Shown: positions 1-13,094, counted from the first letter of the stretch. The stretch is 64,000 nt of DNA from Mya arenaria (GCF_026914265.1 NC_069126.1:34267225-34331224), one strand, 5' to 3'. Notes: a model not told the origin generated them from the letters alone. Program-made: numbers and translations.

Positions 1-40
1 ATCAACGATATTCGAAACCGGTTCATCAAAATCACATTAA

Positions 41-405
41 ATGGATTGTTTAATGGGGATATCAAAATACTTCTCTCGAGTGACACACTGGTGGAGGCGC
101 AAATCATTTGTGCCTTCCGAAAGATCCAATGCCTGGTGAACAGGCTTCTGGTTGTAACGGAGCATACGTCTATGGGACAGAATACGAAACGGGTTCAACT
201 GTTTTTTACCAACGTTTATGAACACAATGTTCCATGTGCAGTATGCCTGTCTTAAAGCACGGATCTGCTGATGATTCCAGCTCGAACCGAATGCTATAAT
301 GGATGGACGAAAGAGTATTCTGGTTATTTGATGTCAGAATATTACCAATATCAACGGCGTGGGTACGTTTGCATGGATAGGAATCCAGAAGCAATCTGCT
401 AAGAC
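41..405 (+). pseudogene. Short-chain collagen C4-like domain, broken fragment (copy A)
   Basis: The sequence encodes blocks typical of the C4-like domain: GGGANHLCLPKDP near 90-130, YVYGTEYE near 165-185, NVPCAVC near 225-246, LMIPARTECYNGW near 268-306, and GYLM. They fall in different reading frames, with a frame change near 215 and in-frame stops after VCLS and after PEAIC. No first exon is visible because the window begins here. The residues (TECYNGWTKEYSGYLM) differ from the other copies in this cluster and look like another subfamily of the domain. This is a host-type gene relic. An assembly error could explain single shifts, but several lesions together make real decay more likely. Confidence 0.75.
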
Positions 406-875
406 GTAAATGGGTTCAAACACTCTGATAGCAGTTAAATGATAAAAATGATAATAATAGCGTTCTTATCAAGATGTACATTTGAAATGTTGTCACATAT
501 TCTTCGAATTATGACAGATATGTAGATATCAAAACAATGTAAACATATAGCCATTTCCTATTACATCTTCGTCGTTGGTATAAGTATATCAATAGTTGGC
601 GTATATTTAAAGTCATCAAAAAATTAACTGAGCTGACATTGTTAACGAAGCCAATTAGTAAAGATGGCTCTCTCTTCCGATGTATTTGATATTTACCATT
701 ATTGATCAGAATTAATAAAACAGGTCTATAATAGGTGGATGAATAATATAAAATAATTGTTATGTTTGTATCTATGATGTATGTTATATAAGGGTTTGAA
801 TGCTATATGTTAAATATCTATAGTTATTCGAGGTCGCCTTGCAAGGGTCAGTTTTATACTGCAATTTTATCTATT
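406..875. other. AT-rich intergenic sequence, nothing recognised
   Basis: No open frame with family similarity, splice-framed exon or repeat structure was recognised between copy A and the duplicated 5' flank of copy B. Confidence 0.5.
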
Positions 876-1130
876 AAGCAGTATTACCAACGACCAAGTG
901 ATTCTTGTAGTTATGTTATTTTTCTCCAATCATTAAGTAAATAAGCATTTAATTACATACGGTGTAAATGTGTCTTACAAAACAAGGTACTTATGTTTAA
1001 GTGATCTTTTTCCGGCATATGTCAGCTGTGGTAATATCATTTTAATTAGCATAGTATCGTTATTGCTTATAACAACATGCACGATCTAGTTTCTTGTTAC
1101 ATAAACAAAACGTCGTTGGCCACCAAGACG
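876..1130 (+). repeat. Duplicated 5' flank of C4-like genes (unit 1)
   Basis: This segment is clearly similar to 8,690-8,945. Shared landmarks include a stretch around 'gtcagctgtggtaatat' and the block around 'gaacaaaacgtcgttgg' just before exon 1. It lies immediately upstream of the first exon of copy B, so it is probably the promoter-proximal flank carried along when the gene duplicated. No clear TATA box was picked out. Confidence 0.65.
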
Positions 1131-1151
1131 CACTAAAAAAACTCCGTAAAA

Positions 1152-2315
1152 ATGTTAATAATTTTAGTGAGTTTATTAGGATTATGCTTTGCGCAAGATC
1201 CGCAATGGCATCAATGGACGGAGCCTTCTTGTTACAGATCAAACCGCTTCGAGTACCAGTTTGGTATGCTGGAAAACTTGAAAGCCTACAGTGGGAAAAG
1301 AACGAACTGGTTTCGAAAGTAGCCTCTCATATTTTTCTCGTGGACACGTTATCAAAAAAGATTAATGGTGTGTTTATAAAGTTGTTTTGCAAATACCAAA
1401 TATATGCGTCCATTTATTTAAAAACATTAATTAGTCACTAGAAGTAATTAATTAATTAGCAACCAATTGACATGGCATACGTTTGAGATTATATTATATT
1501 TGTGTAACATATTTTAAGCAAAAAAGGGACATACTTTTATTTTGACATTAAAATCTGTATTTGTACGCTGTTCAATTGATTTACAAAAGGTATATATTCA
1601 ATAACAATGCAGTGTATTGTGCAATTTTCAACGAAAGTCATACGACATGTGCGTATACCATTTGAAGTGTCGATTCGACTTTCAGTTGTAAAGAAACATA
1701 TTTTACTTCAATTTCAAAGGCCAAAATCCTGATACATGAACTCATAATACAGTTAAAAGTATCAAAGAACTTAACGATCCCGGTGGTAATACCTACAACC
1801 GCTGGGGAAGGACGTCGTGCCCAAATGATTCAAGCACTGATATCGTCTATAAGGGGTTTGCTGGCGGAGGACCACATAAGCAACCTGGTTCCGGTACCAA
1901 CTACCTGTGTCCACCTAAAGATCCACAGTGGGGTAAAGATACGTCACCGTCATTCAAGGGTTTTGTTTTTGGCGCCGAGTATCAATGATATGGAACATTT
2001 TTGGACCATTTGAAAGACCACGATGTACCTTGCGCAGTATGCAGGACGATAGGAACCAATGTTCTGATGATTCCTGCCAGACTCGAATGTTATGAAGGAT
2101 GGAGTAGAGAATGCCATGGTTATTTAATGACCGAGCGGGATATCCACCTGTCTAATAAAAAGTATATTTGTACGGATGGCGAGCCGGAAGCACGAGTTGG
2201 GACACACGAAACTTCAGACAACGCTCTATTTCATTTTCAAGAAGCTTTGTGCGGCTCCCTACCTTGTCTGCCATACATTCGAGAACTTACCTCTGTAATC
2301 TGTTTATATGGCTAA
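1152..2315 (+). pseudogene. Short-chain collagen C4-like gene, broken two-exon copy (copy B)
   Basis: Exon 1 starts at 1152 with a signal-peptide-like MLIILVSLLGLCFAQ, then TEPSCYRSNRFEYQFGMLE, closely matching the intact copy at 19,424-19,208. A one-base loss in the GAAAACTTGAAAG stretch shifts the frame. The rest of the exon reads in another frame up to a donor-like G/GTGTGT at 1367/1368. Exon 2 starts near 1721. It reads through DPGGNTYNRWGRTSCP, meets a TGA at 1986-1988, then continues in frame (DHLKDHDVPCAVCRT ... PCLPYIRELTSVIC) to 2315. The first part of exon 2 also has small indels, and two residues of the usual GGREL motif are missing. An AATAAA lies about 60 bases after the stop. 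Probably a young pseudogene. Confidence 0.8.
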
Positions 2316-2489
2316 TCTTAAGGATTTTATTTATATTATAGTCATAAGGTTTATTTCATTTCAAAGCAAAGAAATAAAGCATTTCGAGGAAACCTTGCGA
2401 AAGAGTTCTGAACAAAAGTAATTCAATATGTCAATTATCTGTAATCAAAATAAAACTGTATGTAATATGTGGACATAATTTATTTTGAC

Positions 2490-2580
2490 CCTCGGCGACG
2501 TAGCTCAATGGGAGATATTCATAGCCAGGACGGTCATTCGAAAATAAATCTTTGATCTTATCTTAAGCGAAACATACTTA
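2490..2580 (+). repeat. Possible tRNA-derived SINE relic
   Basis: The string GTAGCTCAATGGGAG resembles a Pol III A box (TRGCNNAGYGG). About 35 bases downstream, GGTCATTCGAAAAT is a poor B-box match. This is the pattern of an eroded tRNA-related SINE head. It is not a functional tRNA: the acceptor and T arms cannot be paired. Low confidence. Confidence 0.3.
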
Positions 2581-3034
2581 AAATAACTTAGCAGGCCGGG
2601 CTTTCTCATTTTTGATTTTACACATATTTGTACTCTGACTTTTAACCTAGTATTTATTAAAGCATTGTAATTTATTGAGACGATTACTTATTTGAATACA
2701 AAATGTAATAATATTAAAACAAACACATACATACAAACATATTACTGTTCGATGATCAGAGATTAATACAATGTAGATAGCTAGGATGTAGATATATGGT
2801 GTCTTCATGCTTTGATTTCAAATCTTGGAAACGTTGTTTTGTGTGTGCAACTTTGTTTTAAGATGACTCTTAAGATGCGGGCGTTTGGAGACCTGGCGAT
2901 TTACGATAACATTTAACCTCTAAAATTCAACGGAATATCGATAGTTTAAATGATACTTGCAAGTCCAAACTATTCAAATTAGCTTGAATATAAAGTTTTT
3001 TTTTTTAATTTTTAGCTCCATTTAGTCCATTGAC

Positions 3035-3640
3035 ATATGCCCCTTTTTCAACTTAAAATTTACGTTAAAGTTTGCGTACTACCTAAAATATTTTCAAAGT
3101 CCATTTACATCTGGCTTTGAAACTTTGAACGCTTGTTAACCATCATGCCCCCAACGTGTACACTGGAGGAGGTAACTCTATAAAGCATTTTGACAAAATT
3201 ATGCCCCTTTTTCGACTTAGAATTTACGTTTAAGTTTGCGCATCACCTCAAATACTTTCAAAGTCCATTGACATCTGGCTTTGAAACTTCGCACACTTGT
3301 TAACCATCATGCCCCCAACCTATACACAGGAGGAGGTCACTGTATCAAGCATTTTGACAGAATTATGCCCCTTTTTCGACTTAGAATAATTTACGTTAAT
3401 GTTTGCGTATCACCTCAAATATTTTCAAAGTCCATTGACATCTGGCTTTAAAACTTCGCACACTTGTTTACCATCATGCCCCAAACCTGTAAACACGAGG
3501 AGGTCACTGTATCAAGAAGTTTGACAAAATTATGCCTCTTTTTCGACTAAGGATTTACGTTAAAGTTGGCGTACCACCTATGATAATTTCAAAGTCCATT
3601 GATGTATTGCATTGAGACTTTATACAATCATGGTATTCAA
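3035..3640. repeat. ~165-bp tandem repeat, about 3.7 copies
   Basis: Monomers start with 'atgcccctttttcgacttagaattta', pass through 'tttcaaagtccattgacatctggctttgaaac', and end with 'gaggaggtcactgtatcaag'. Copies begin near 3038, 3200, 3362 and 3531. Divergence is roughly 10-20 percent, more at the array edges. A GC-richer tail near 3845-3890 may belong to the same dispersed element. The array contains no coding sequence. Confidence 0.85.
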
Positions 3641-6600
3641 CCACCCAAGCTAATTGAATAACCAAGTTAGATAACTGTATGTTGCAAATAATGGCCTTTT
3701 ATTATTAGACTTAAAAAATCAGGTTAAAATTCTGCATGTAACCAGATTTATGTTTATATCTCAGCACATCATGTATTGCATTGAAATCTAATCTAACAGT
3801 GATCCATGCATGTTTGCCAAAACTTTTTAATCCTTACACTGAAAAGCGGCGGAATAGTCGAGCGCGCTGTCTCTGTGACAGCTCTTGTTAAAGTGACTAC
3901 TAGGCTACGCTATTAACACAGAAACATGGGGCAACTTTAGCAGTATTTGTTTATCTTATTCCAGCTTAACTCCTTCATATTCATCAAAGTTACATCTTTC
4001 CATTGTTTGCGTCTTATTTTGCTATTATTTAAGCATTTGCACTATTTCTGCGTATTGAAACTTACGTATGCCCTTCTCAGGATTTCTATTTCCTAATCTG
4101 ATCGGCATTTCATTATTAAGTTTAAGCCATTTAATCATTTTATCATAATAACATAATTTATGATACTCGGATCTTGACGGTATGTCATGTGGTTCATTTT
4201 TAAAATTAGCAATTTTTTTTTTATTAAACATGGCTGAACTGTACACGCGAGTCATTAAACCTACAATCAAACAAATAAAATGGAAGCTTAACTAACTCGG
4301 GATATTTGCGTATGAATAAAACAACAACAGCCGACCAAAACCCTGAATTCTTAATGCCATTAAGCGAATTGATGTCTATAACATGTGCTCCCGATTATCG
4401 TAAGAAAACTCATGCGACCGTCGCCGAATTCTAATACTGGAGACTGATTGTCGACTATCTATATGTCTAATAAAATTGCCCAAGCAGTTAAGGCGATTGT
4501 ATTTAGAACACTCACTGACAAGTTGTAAAGTACACCTCTGAAACCACAGTTCGCTTGGACTTACTTATTTTAAACTTGTGTGATTAGTAGTTCGTACAAA
4601 GATGTTGACCGGGCAATCTATACACAGCCAGATTTTTTTTCGTACCTACGAATTTTTATGTTAAAGGAAACGTACATGTATTATATTTTATCAAGAACTG
4701 CTGTTTCTAATGACATGAATATGCCAATGCATGTCTGATAATACCTAACTCTATCAATGTATATTGCCCATAAAAGCTTTCACTCAGAAGCCACGAGTGA
4801 AATATCTACTTTGGTGATCACAATTTGAAAACATATCTCATATCTAAACAGAAACAAATAATTATACTCTATATAATTGTATCGTGTACTAGCTGTCAAA
4901 CATATATGTATGTTTTGGTACATTGCGAACATGCTTTAGTTGATTTCAATGTACATTCTGCATTATCGCATGCTGGCAATAATAAATCAGAAGTTATTAT
5001 GTTTTAAAAGGGATAAAACTTCCCTTAGACTTATGCCATTTTGCATGGACATTTCAAATGTTGAAAATATCTTATTTAAGAGAAATACCATTAGAAATCG
5101 CAACATCACTGTTAATCATGAAAACACCTTCACAATGAACCGTTTTGCTTTTTCATAAATTCGCATAAGCACGTTTTAACTTAATGTATCCTTAACTTCA
5201 AACAAAACGTTTTGGAGGAAAGCCTTCATGTTTCGTAAATGATTTACACACCAGAAGAGCAATTAACTTACTATTAAATAGTCCCTTTATCGAATCTAGT
5301 GGTTATGTATGTATAAATCCTTCAGACATGACTTTTTTATACGAGATCGATCTAAGTGCAGCTAAAATATGTACATGTTCCACTTTAAACTTATTAAAAT
5401 GTACAACCTGTACAGAAAACCGTTTTGGAACTTACTTTCAAAGTTATGTTATAGGGTTTAAATTGAAACTTGTTTATTTCACAACGGCTGTACTAATCAC
5501 TCATGGTGGCACGATGTGTCGCGAGAGTGTGAACTTGCGTTGTGGTAGAAACTGGACCACTTACAAAATGAGATGTTCTCGCAGGCATTTAATTGTTATG
5601 CGAGTATGAACAAACGACGTAATGTTTTAAAATGATTTTTGTCATAAAGTTAATAACTATATTTCATTGCATTTGATTAAGAACTGCACGGCATATATAA
5701 ATAAACCACCTTTTAATAAACTGCTTTAGGGCTTAGTTTTGCACAAAGACGCTCCTGATTTAATTTCCTTTCTGTTTTATGTTTACTAAAATGTATCTTT
5801 AAATGATCTGTAAGATATTCTCAAATATTCTTCCTCAACCTTTATATGTTGAATTCCTTTTCAATCCTTGGCGCTGTTTAAATTATCGTACGATATAATT
5901 TGGGGATTTACCTGTTTTACTTTGAGATGCAAACCATAGATTACTTGTACTTTTTCAATGAAACGAGGAAGTAAACACTTCTATTCGCTCTATTTAGGTC
6001 AAAATCATGGCTGACTGTAACATCTTGTAATAATATCAAACATGTGCTCGAACAAACTGTATTTACGAGCATAGACGAAACATAACAAAACATGTTTGGT
6101 AATTGTTTTCCTCATATATAAATAAGACTTTATACTAACAAAGAATTAAGACTTGTTCCCAAACTATGTTTTTTCTCTGATATTCTTACACAAATATCTT
6201 CAAAAATCTGCTAAATCAAAATGGTAATGCAATGTTATACTCGTGGACCAGCCCACCAGTCAACTTAAACACTATGCTTTTATTGAAAAAGATGTAATAT
6301 AATAAAGATTTGTTTTGAAAATATATTCAGCAACAAGACCTTTAGGGGATTTTATCTATTAAGACTTGGAGATCAATACCCATGATAAGCGAGAAAGCAA
6401 ATTCATCCCACGTAAGTGCCAGATTTTTACTTTAATCACCCATAAGACGATACATACTGTTAAAACGGTTTTAAGCTTCAAGGTATGTTGGCCTTATGAC
6501 CTGACTAATCATGTAAAACATATGTGGAGAGTGTATCTCAAACAGAATAGAAGGTATAGTACCAACATCAGTTAGACTGGAAGAATCGATGAATCACTGT

Positions 6601-8689
6601 TTCTAACCAAAACATAGTTAACAAAAAGAAAGAGGGTCCTATGTACAATATTTGCAGCATGTAAGACGGCCATTTTGATATGGGCAGGCAAACATGTGTC
6701 GACGCCAGGAGAAAGGGGTACAAAGTCGGCAATTTTAATTTCGAGTACAATGTCAAAGTTTTGTAAATTATTTAGCTTACTTTTATTATTGTTATTAGTC
6801 ACCATTTCTTTGCTAAATTTATTAATCTTTAAAGGTATAGACTGGTAACGACAAGCTATAAAAACAAACGTATTTTCTCCCTAGCATATACGTAATTTCC
6901 GGATGGTAACATTCCTGTTGAAATTTTACGTTTTTTGTCTCCATTAACTGCTTTTCGAGGATGCTTATGCCGAATTTTGACATGTACTTTTTATTGCAGT
7001 TATATAAATTAAATATTAAGCTTGATAGCGTTTAAATGAAAACATAAAAGAGAAAATTAATTGCTTATTGTCAAAATCTTAAAACTTAGAAGTAAACAAC
7101 TGTCTTGAAACGGCGATTTGATTAAATTTCCATACAACATTGTCAAAAATAATTTATGAATCTGTATAATTTTATGTTTTCTTCATCTTAAAATGTCAGT
7201 AGGTTTGTAGTCCGGGGAGTACAGTGTTTCTGATAGACTTATCACCGACACTGATGGCATTTTTGTTCAGGATTTCTTTAACTTAAAATCTACTTTCTGG
7301 AAACACTCAACCTGACCATAACGCTGCAGACAATTTGGACCTGTGTATGAGTTTCGAAGAATTTACTTCCGAACACAGTGCACTACATATATATGTATAT
7401 TTATATTCATCACATTGCAATTTTTATTTCAGGACAGTATCTATATTCCTTGCTAATTTTGATATCTGTATGAGTATCGTGTACGAAGTTGAATTCATTT
7501 CAGAAAACCGTGCACTACATATATATATCTTCCCATGTCATGCCGCCCAAGAGACTGGTCAAATATATTTTTTAATCGTCATGGGCATGCGTTGTCTTCA
7601 TAGTATATGCAGAGTTACATTGCAGTTATTTTATCTTGAGTTAAACGGCTGTTAATTGACAGTTTGTTTCAAGCAAGTAGAAGAAGATTTGTGGTTTCGC
7701 ATGACTGCCTTGTGATACGGAATCAAAACACACATAGTGAAAATCAGAATATTTTACTGGTTTTCATAGTTTGTTTATTGATAAAATCATGCAATATATA
7801 GAGCAAAATTGAAAAATATGCAATAAATATGATTATTATTTTTGCCGGGGAGCAAGCATTTTACCTGTTTGATACAAAACTGAGTTGGCGGGGAAGGGAG
7901 AAATTACAGTTGTGAGCTTGGTAATCATTGCTACAAGTACTTTGATGTTGGAGAAGAAAAGGCGGAGTTGCATTTTGATAATGGTGTCAACCAAAACAAA
8001 AATCATGTCAATCTTTGGTATGCACTTAATGAGAAACATGACAGGTGCAAATTGAGCTTTTCTTTAGCTGAATTGCAAATAAGTATTTCCAGTTGTGTAA
8101 TCTACCGGTTTTATGGTGTTTATATAATGTACTGATAAATGATGATGATCAAAATATGCTGGTGAATAAAGATCATTACTGGAAGAAATAAGGGGGTTTT
8201 AATTTCCAAGCACTGGTTTTTGTTGTAAGACTGAATTTCTACTATGAAAGTAAGACATACAAAGTTCCACCCGGGAAAGGCTTCCCTTACAGACTTGAAC
8301 CTTAGCTTTTCAAAAGTATTCACTTAAGTGTTAACCATGTTGTTGATGGCAGCGACAAGTACAAAATTGCCAGAACTGTTAAAATCAATGAAAAACAACT
8401 ATCTATACATGTTGCCAGAGAAAGTATATGTGTATCAATTATCGTAACTTTTGCAATATTGAATCATAACCTCAGATAGAGACAGTCAAATGCTAAGACG
8501 ATATATGAGGTAGTTGCAACTGTGTCCAGCTCATCAAGTAGTTGCCATGACACTCCCCAACTTGTAGCTGATGCCAAGGCTATCCATTTGTTACAAAACC
8601 TTCGGCAGTACTTCAGGATTACAAACACCACAAACAAACCATACTCTAATCACAATTGCTTGAACGTTAAATGATGGGTGACCATTATT
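3641..8689. other. Long intergenic stretch without a recognisable gene
   Basis: About 5 kb of AT-rich sequence. Its open frames are short (under about 105 codons), of low complexity, and match no protein family I know. No chain of splice-framed exons was found. The only structured item is a SINE-body fragment near 5,503-5,563. Non-coding RNA or regulatory sequence cannot be excluded. Confidence 0.5.
5503..5563 (-). repeat. Fragment of SINE body, same family as 28,405-28,590
   Basis: The segment 'ggcacgatgtgtcgcgagagtgtgaacttg' and the following 'gtggtagaaactgg' closely match 28,420-28,475 of the larger SINE copy, in the same orientation. The tRNA-like head is absent, so this is a truncated or eroded copy. 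Confidence 0.6.
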
Positions 8690-8945
8690 AGGCACTGTGA
8701 CTAACGACTAAGTGATACTCGTAGTTTTGTTGTTGTTGTTTTCTCAAACATTTGGTAAATAAACATATCGTAACATATTGTTTGAGTGTGACCTACCTAA
8801 TTAGATGCTTATGTTTAAGTGTTCCTTTTCCAACACAAGTCAGCTGTGGTAATATAATTTTAAGTGACATAGTATCTTTATTTCCTATAACACCATTCAC
8901 GATCTAGTTCTTTGATACATGAACAAAACGTCGTTGGTCACATAA
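8690..8945 (+). repeat. Duplicated 5' flank of C4-like genes (unit 2)
   Basis: Homologous to 876-1130, ending in the shared block 'gaacaaaacgtcgttggtcac'. Similarity stops abruptly at about 8,945, just where exon 1 should begin. The sequence that follows has no signal-peptide exon. The downstream domain exon at 10,062 therefore seems to have lost its own first exon. Confidence 0.6.
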
Positions 8946-10061
8946 GAAACATTATAATGGATTTTGTTATGAATTGCAAAATGTAAATAATCATTCATTA
9001 AGAGACAATCAAGACACCACATCAGTCTGATTTAGTATAAGACAGACCTTCAAAGTGTAGCAAAATGGTTTGCGGTAGAAGGATAAAAGCATTAACTGAT
9101 GACGTAATATATAGAGGATATTTGTTCATATCCGTGTAAGATCGTATTTAATTTTACGAGTCTCATAGACAAACATATTTTCACGAATGAAGATAATTAC
9201 GATCTTAAACTGAAATCAACAAATTCTCTGTTTATTTTATGCTTATTTCAATGTTTTATTAGTATTTTTTTTTCAAATATCCCCCGTCTTGAAAGAGTGT
9301 TTTTACACCACTACCTGTGAAAACCCTTCACGCAGTTTTTTGCTGATGGTGAAGCTGTCAATTTTCTATTTCCGGTTCGCGGAGAAATAGTTATCTGATA
9401 TAGTTTATTATTCACTCGTGTTTTAGTGAAAACACTTTATGAACTAATGAACATAATGAAATATTAATGCATGAATGCTCCAACTCACAAGAGTGAATGC
9501 ACGAAGGCATTTTAAAATTTAACAGGGAATACATCAATGACCAAATAACTACGCCGCGATTGATTGAATGAACATTTAAATGTCAAATATATACGCAAAT
9601 CATTTGCGGATTAACATTGGATACAAATAAACCACATTTTTTCATAATTTTAGTTTGTTTCATGATACATTGGTATTCAGTTATTTCTAGCTGTCAGAGA
9701 CAAGACTGATTCGCTTGAAGATAGGTCGTTTCCCAGGTAAAGTGTGAAAACCACGCTAGGTTGTTGACAGTTTTTTAGGCGTAGGTTGATTGTGCAATCA
9801 GTGTTGCGTAAATGTTTCTCATTGTATGTCCGAATATTTTGAATTTAAATATGACAATTGTTTTCCAATCGCTATTTGCAGAATCGGCAAAAGTTGATTA
9901 AATTAGCGCATTTTATATAGCAGTAAATTACATTAGAAATGCGAATCGTGATTATAAAATAACAAAATCAGTGATTTGTTGTAAGCTGGTCTCGATACGT
10001 TTGTGAAATACACAAACATCTACGGTTTGTGAAATACTCACATCAAATGTTTTACTTTCAG

Positions 10062-10669
10062 GTGATAGGTCTGTTATCGAGCAACTCGCTACCACTGTTG
10101 ACCGTTTGAGGAGAATTAAAACACACGGTGGAACCACCTACATCCGCTGGGGGAGGACTACGTGCCCGGATGTTCATGGCTCAGACCTTGTTTACAATGG
10201 GTTTGTTGGTGGTTCGCCGCATCAATATTCTGGCGGTGGTGCCAACTACATTTGTCTACCTACGGATCCGCAGTGGGGTCCAGATACGTCGCCAAAGTAC
10301 AAGGGATATGTGTATGGCGCTGAGTATCAGTCCCATGGAACATTTTGGGACGATAAGAAAAACCACGATGTTCCTTGCGCAGTTTGCAGAACGCCAAAAA
10401 CCAATGTTCTTATGATCCCCGCCAGACAAGATTGCTACGACGGATGGAATAGGGAATACCATGGCTACTTAATGGCAGAACGAGATAGTCACGCGTCAAA
10501 CAAAGAGTTTATTTGTGTGGATGACGATCCGGAAGTCAACGTAGGTACACATGCGGATCTTGACGGAGCTTTGCTACATTTTCAAGAAACAGTGTGCGGA
10601 AGCCTACCATGCAAGCCATACATTGCAGGCAGAGAACTCACATGTGTTGTCTGCACCTTTGGTCCATAA
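10062..10669 (+). CDS. Short-chain collagen C4-like domain exon, first exon not found (copy C)
   Basis: An open terminal exon of 202 codons including the stop. It starts after a good acceptor (tttactttcag at 10,051-10,061) in phase 1, as in the intact copy. It encodes a helical lead (VIEQLATTVDRLRRI) and then the full C4-like domain: GGTTYIRWGRTTCP, GGGANYICLPTDPQWG, DVPCAVCRT, NVLMIPARQDCYDGW, EYHGYLMAERD, VCGSLPC and GRELTCVVC, ending at 10,669. All conserved cysteines appear present. An AATAAA occurs near 10,980. The signal-peptide exon expected upstream was not recognised between 8,945 and 10,060. The copy is therefore either a partial gene, uses a divergent first exon, or is dead at its 5' end. 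The role of the domain is unknown; relatives are extracellular and named after sponge short-chain collagens. Confidence 0.8.
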
Positions 10670-11429
10670 AACATTCAGTTGTCGGTTTATGTTTATTTCT
10701 TATTATCAATCAAAAAAATAATTCGTAAAGTGTTCAAATATCGTCAATCTCTTTTAAATTTAACATTGTTGTGTTTTTACTAATCATTAATTTGTTTACT
10801 TGAAAACCTGGCTTCGGTGATCAGCTATGCTACCCTTTGAGTAACCCTTTTAACCATCTGAGTAAATTGCATGCATACATGGTTTTTATTAAAAAAATCA
10901 ATGCGAATGTCGAAAATTACAATATATTTTTGTATGTGTAACAAATTCATCTATGTATTATAACTGTCTACATTTCAAGAATAAAATTGATGTTTGGACG
11001 TCTGTTATTTGATTATTATAATACAATTCATGTCTCTATGATTATGCTCAATCAATTGTGTTATAAATTAACCAAGTTCAATATGCTTTTCAAGTAACGA
11101 ATGTTTTAATCTTTATAAACTGCAGTCAGTGCTTTCTTCACAACAATATAGTTAAACTATGTTGTAAGTTTCGCAATCATCTGTATTGTGGTTAAGTATT
11201 TAATGTTGTAATAAATAATTACAACATCGTATAGATGAAATGTCGATATCAAACCAATCGCATCTGAAATTCAAACAAACTTGTTCATTTCAACAAATGT
11301 TAATCTATATGATTTCTAAATGAAATTATACCAATAACACGTATTCGTTATTTTTCCTATCTAGTTCAAAGTTAAATATAAATGATTGCCGATACTTTTT
11401 TTTAAAAAACAAACAAATTAAATATACCA

Positions 11430-11600
11430 TTTCTTTTGTTTAGTGAGCATTCCTATGAGAACCGTAATTGCGGTTTCGTCTGTTTCCATCCCTTTGTACG
11501 CTTTCAAGTTTTTCAGCACATCAAAACCGTTAATAAACAAACAAGTGTTTGTGTAGAAAGAGGACACTAACCGTTGATTACAAGAAGGATTTTGCAAAAA
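11430..11600 (-). pseudogene. Inverted remnant of a C4-like first exon
   Basis: On the minus strand this reads PSCNQRL..., then GFDVLKNLKAYKGMETDE, which resembles the PSCYTSNRFEYEFGVLEKLESLQRDKNE block of the intact exon 1. The DNA match is strongest around 'gtgctgaaaaacttgaaagcgtacaaaggg'. An insertion-like stretch separates PSC from GFDV. No matching domain exon lies downstream on the minus strand. The nearest, copy C, is on the opposite strand, about 0.8 kb away. A local inversion could explain this. Confidence 0.5.
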
Positions 11601-11834
11601 AACTTCGATAATCACTTTTAAACGATTAGCATCTTACTGTGTCATTTAAAGAGTTCATGATAAACAACGTTTTGTTTATTTCAAAACTGGCTCGATAGCC
11701 GGCTGTTATTCCCTAATAACATTTCCTTTCCATGTATTTCAAAGTAATCATTTTATGTCAATATTGTAAGTATGAAAAAGATATGAACACCATACACCAC
11801 ATACATACTGTTTCGGACAATACTGAGCCTTAGG

Positions 11835-12489
11835 GCCGAATTCAGAACAACCACTGTCACTCATTCTCAATGAGTTAATTAGTAATCAGTAATCACATAG
11901 CTTAATAATTATTTCCGAGTGGAAGGTTTATCCGAAGTGTTTTGCGTGAGTGGGGCGTGCTCGGCTAGACCATTTGAACTGCTCCCGGTGATTGTTTGTG
12001 AATATGAGTTGACGGAGTGTGAATGGTAAATGTACATGATAAGTAGAAGAGATGGAGTATATTAGAGGTTTTAAAGAATTAGGAACATCCTCGATCCCAG
12101 ACCATATTGAACAGACCGGGATGGTTCACTGAAGTACTTCAATAACGTGGACTTCTATTAAAGAATCTAATTTTGAAAAGGATGCCTCAATCGGTAATTC
12201 GTGCTGATCTTGAACACCCATTAAACTGGGCGGTTGCATTTTCTTCCTGGCCTCAATTATTTGAGTTTGAGGTTTTTGTCAGTAAATAAATATTTGAGGC
12301 GACATGTTCATTTCATAGCTTACAGCCAGACAGATGATTTAGTTTTGTAAATGGTAATCTCAGTCTTAGAATAATATTGACGTTTCCTTGTCGCAATTTC
12401 TATTAATGAGGCACAAAACTATAAGAATTGAGTGTTCCTTACGTGAATGTTGTCGGAGTGTGAGTGATAGTGGCTTTTCTGAATTCGGC
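11835..12489. mobile_element. Non-autonomous DNA element with ~29-bp terminal inverted repeats
   Basis: Left end 11,835-11,863 reads GCCGAATTCAGAACAACCAC followed by TGTCACTCA. The reverse complement of 12,461-12,489 matches 26 of these 29 positions by my count. The ~655-bp interior has no transposase-like frame. Size and structure fit a MITE. A target-site duplication was not clear, so the superfamily is not assigned. Confidence 0.55.
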
Positions 12490-13094
12490 ACAAAATGTTT
12501 AAAGTAGTCTCCCCCCAAAAATCCTAGCCACTCTCTTAAGTTGTGCATATGAAAAGCTTTTACGGCAATCATATTTACCAACGAGGTTTCTTTTTATAAA
12601 CTGTGACTTATTATGTATTCACACATCTCTAATGTTCAGGAATGTAACAGCTTCAATTGTCTTCATTACGTCTTGGTAACAGTTAAATGAGATATTGATT
12701 CGCCCTGCAATTTAATGAAAAAATGCAAACTGCATATATTACACAAATAACTATGTTAGCTTACTTAGAATGAACGATGTAGCGGGCTTTATTCATAAGT
12801 GTGTGTACTGTCACTTACATTGATACATGTATACATGTACAAATAGCATAGTCTCAGAGAAAACTTTTTTTACCCATATGCACGAAATACAGTGTTATAT
12901 TGCATTCATTTTAATTGTATCAAGTGTTTAAGAAGTGACATTTTTGGCCGAAACGACCACCTGATTGCATCAAATATCTTTTGACGTATACTTTGCGTTG
13001 GTTTTCTGTATCTTAAAGTTAGAAATCCTAGACAACTTATTGACCAGTCTATAATATTAAACTTTGTTGTCAGAAATCGCTTAACATTATTTTC

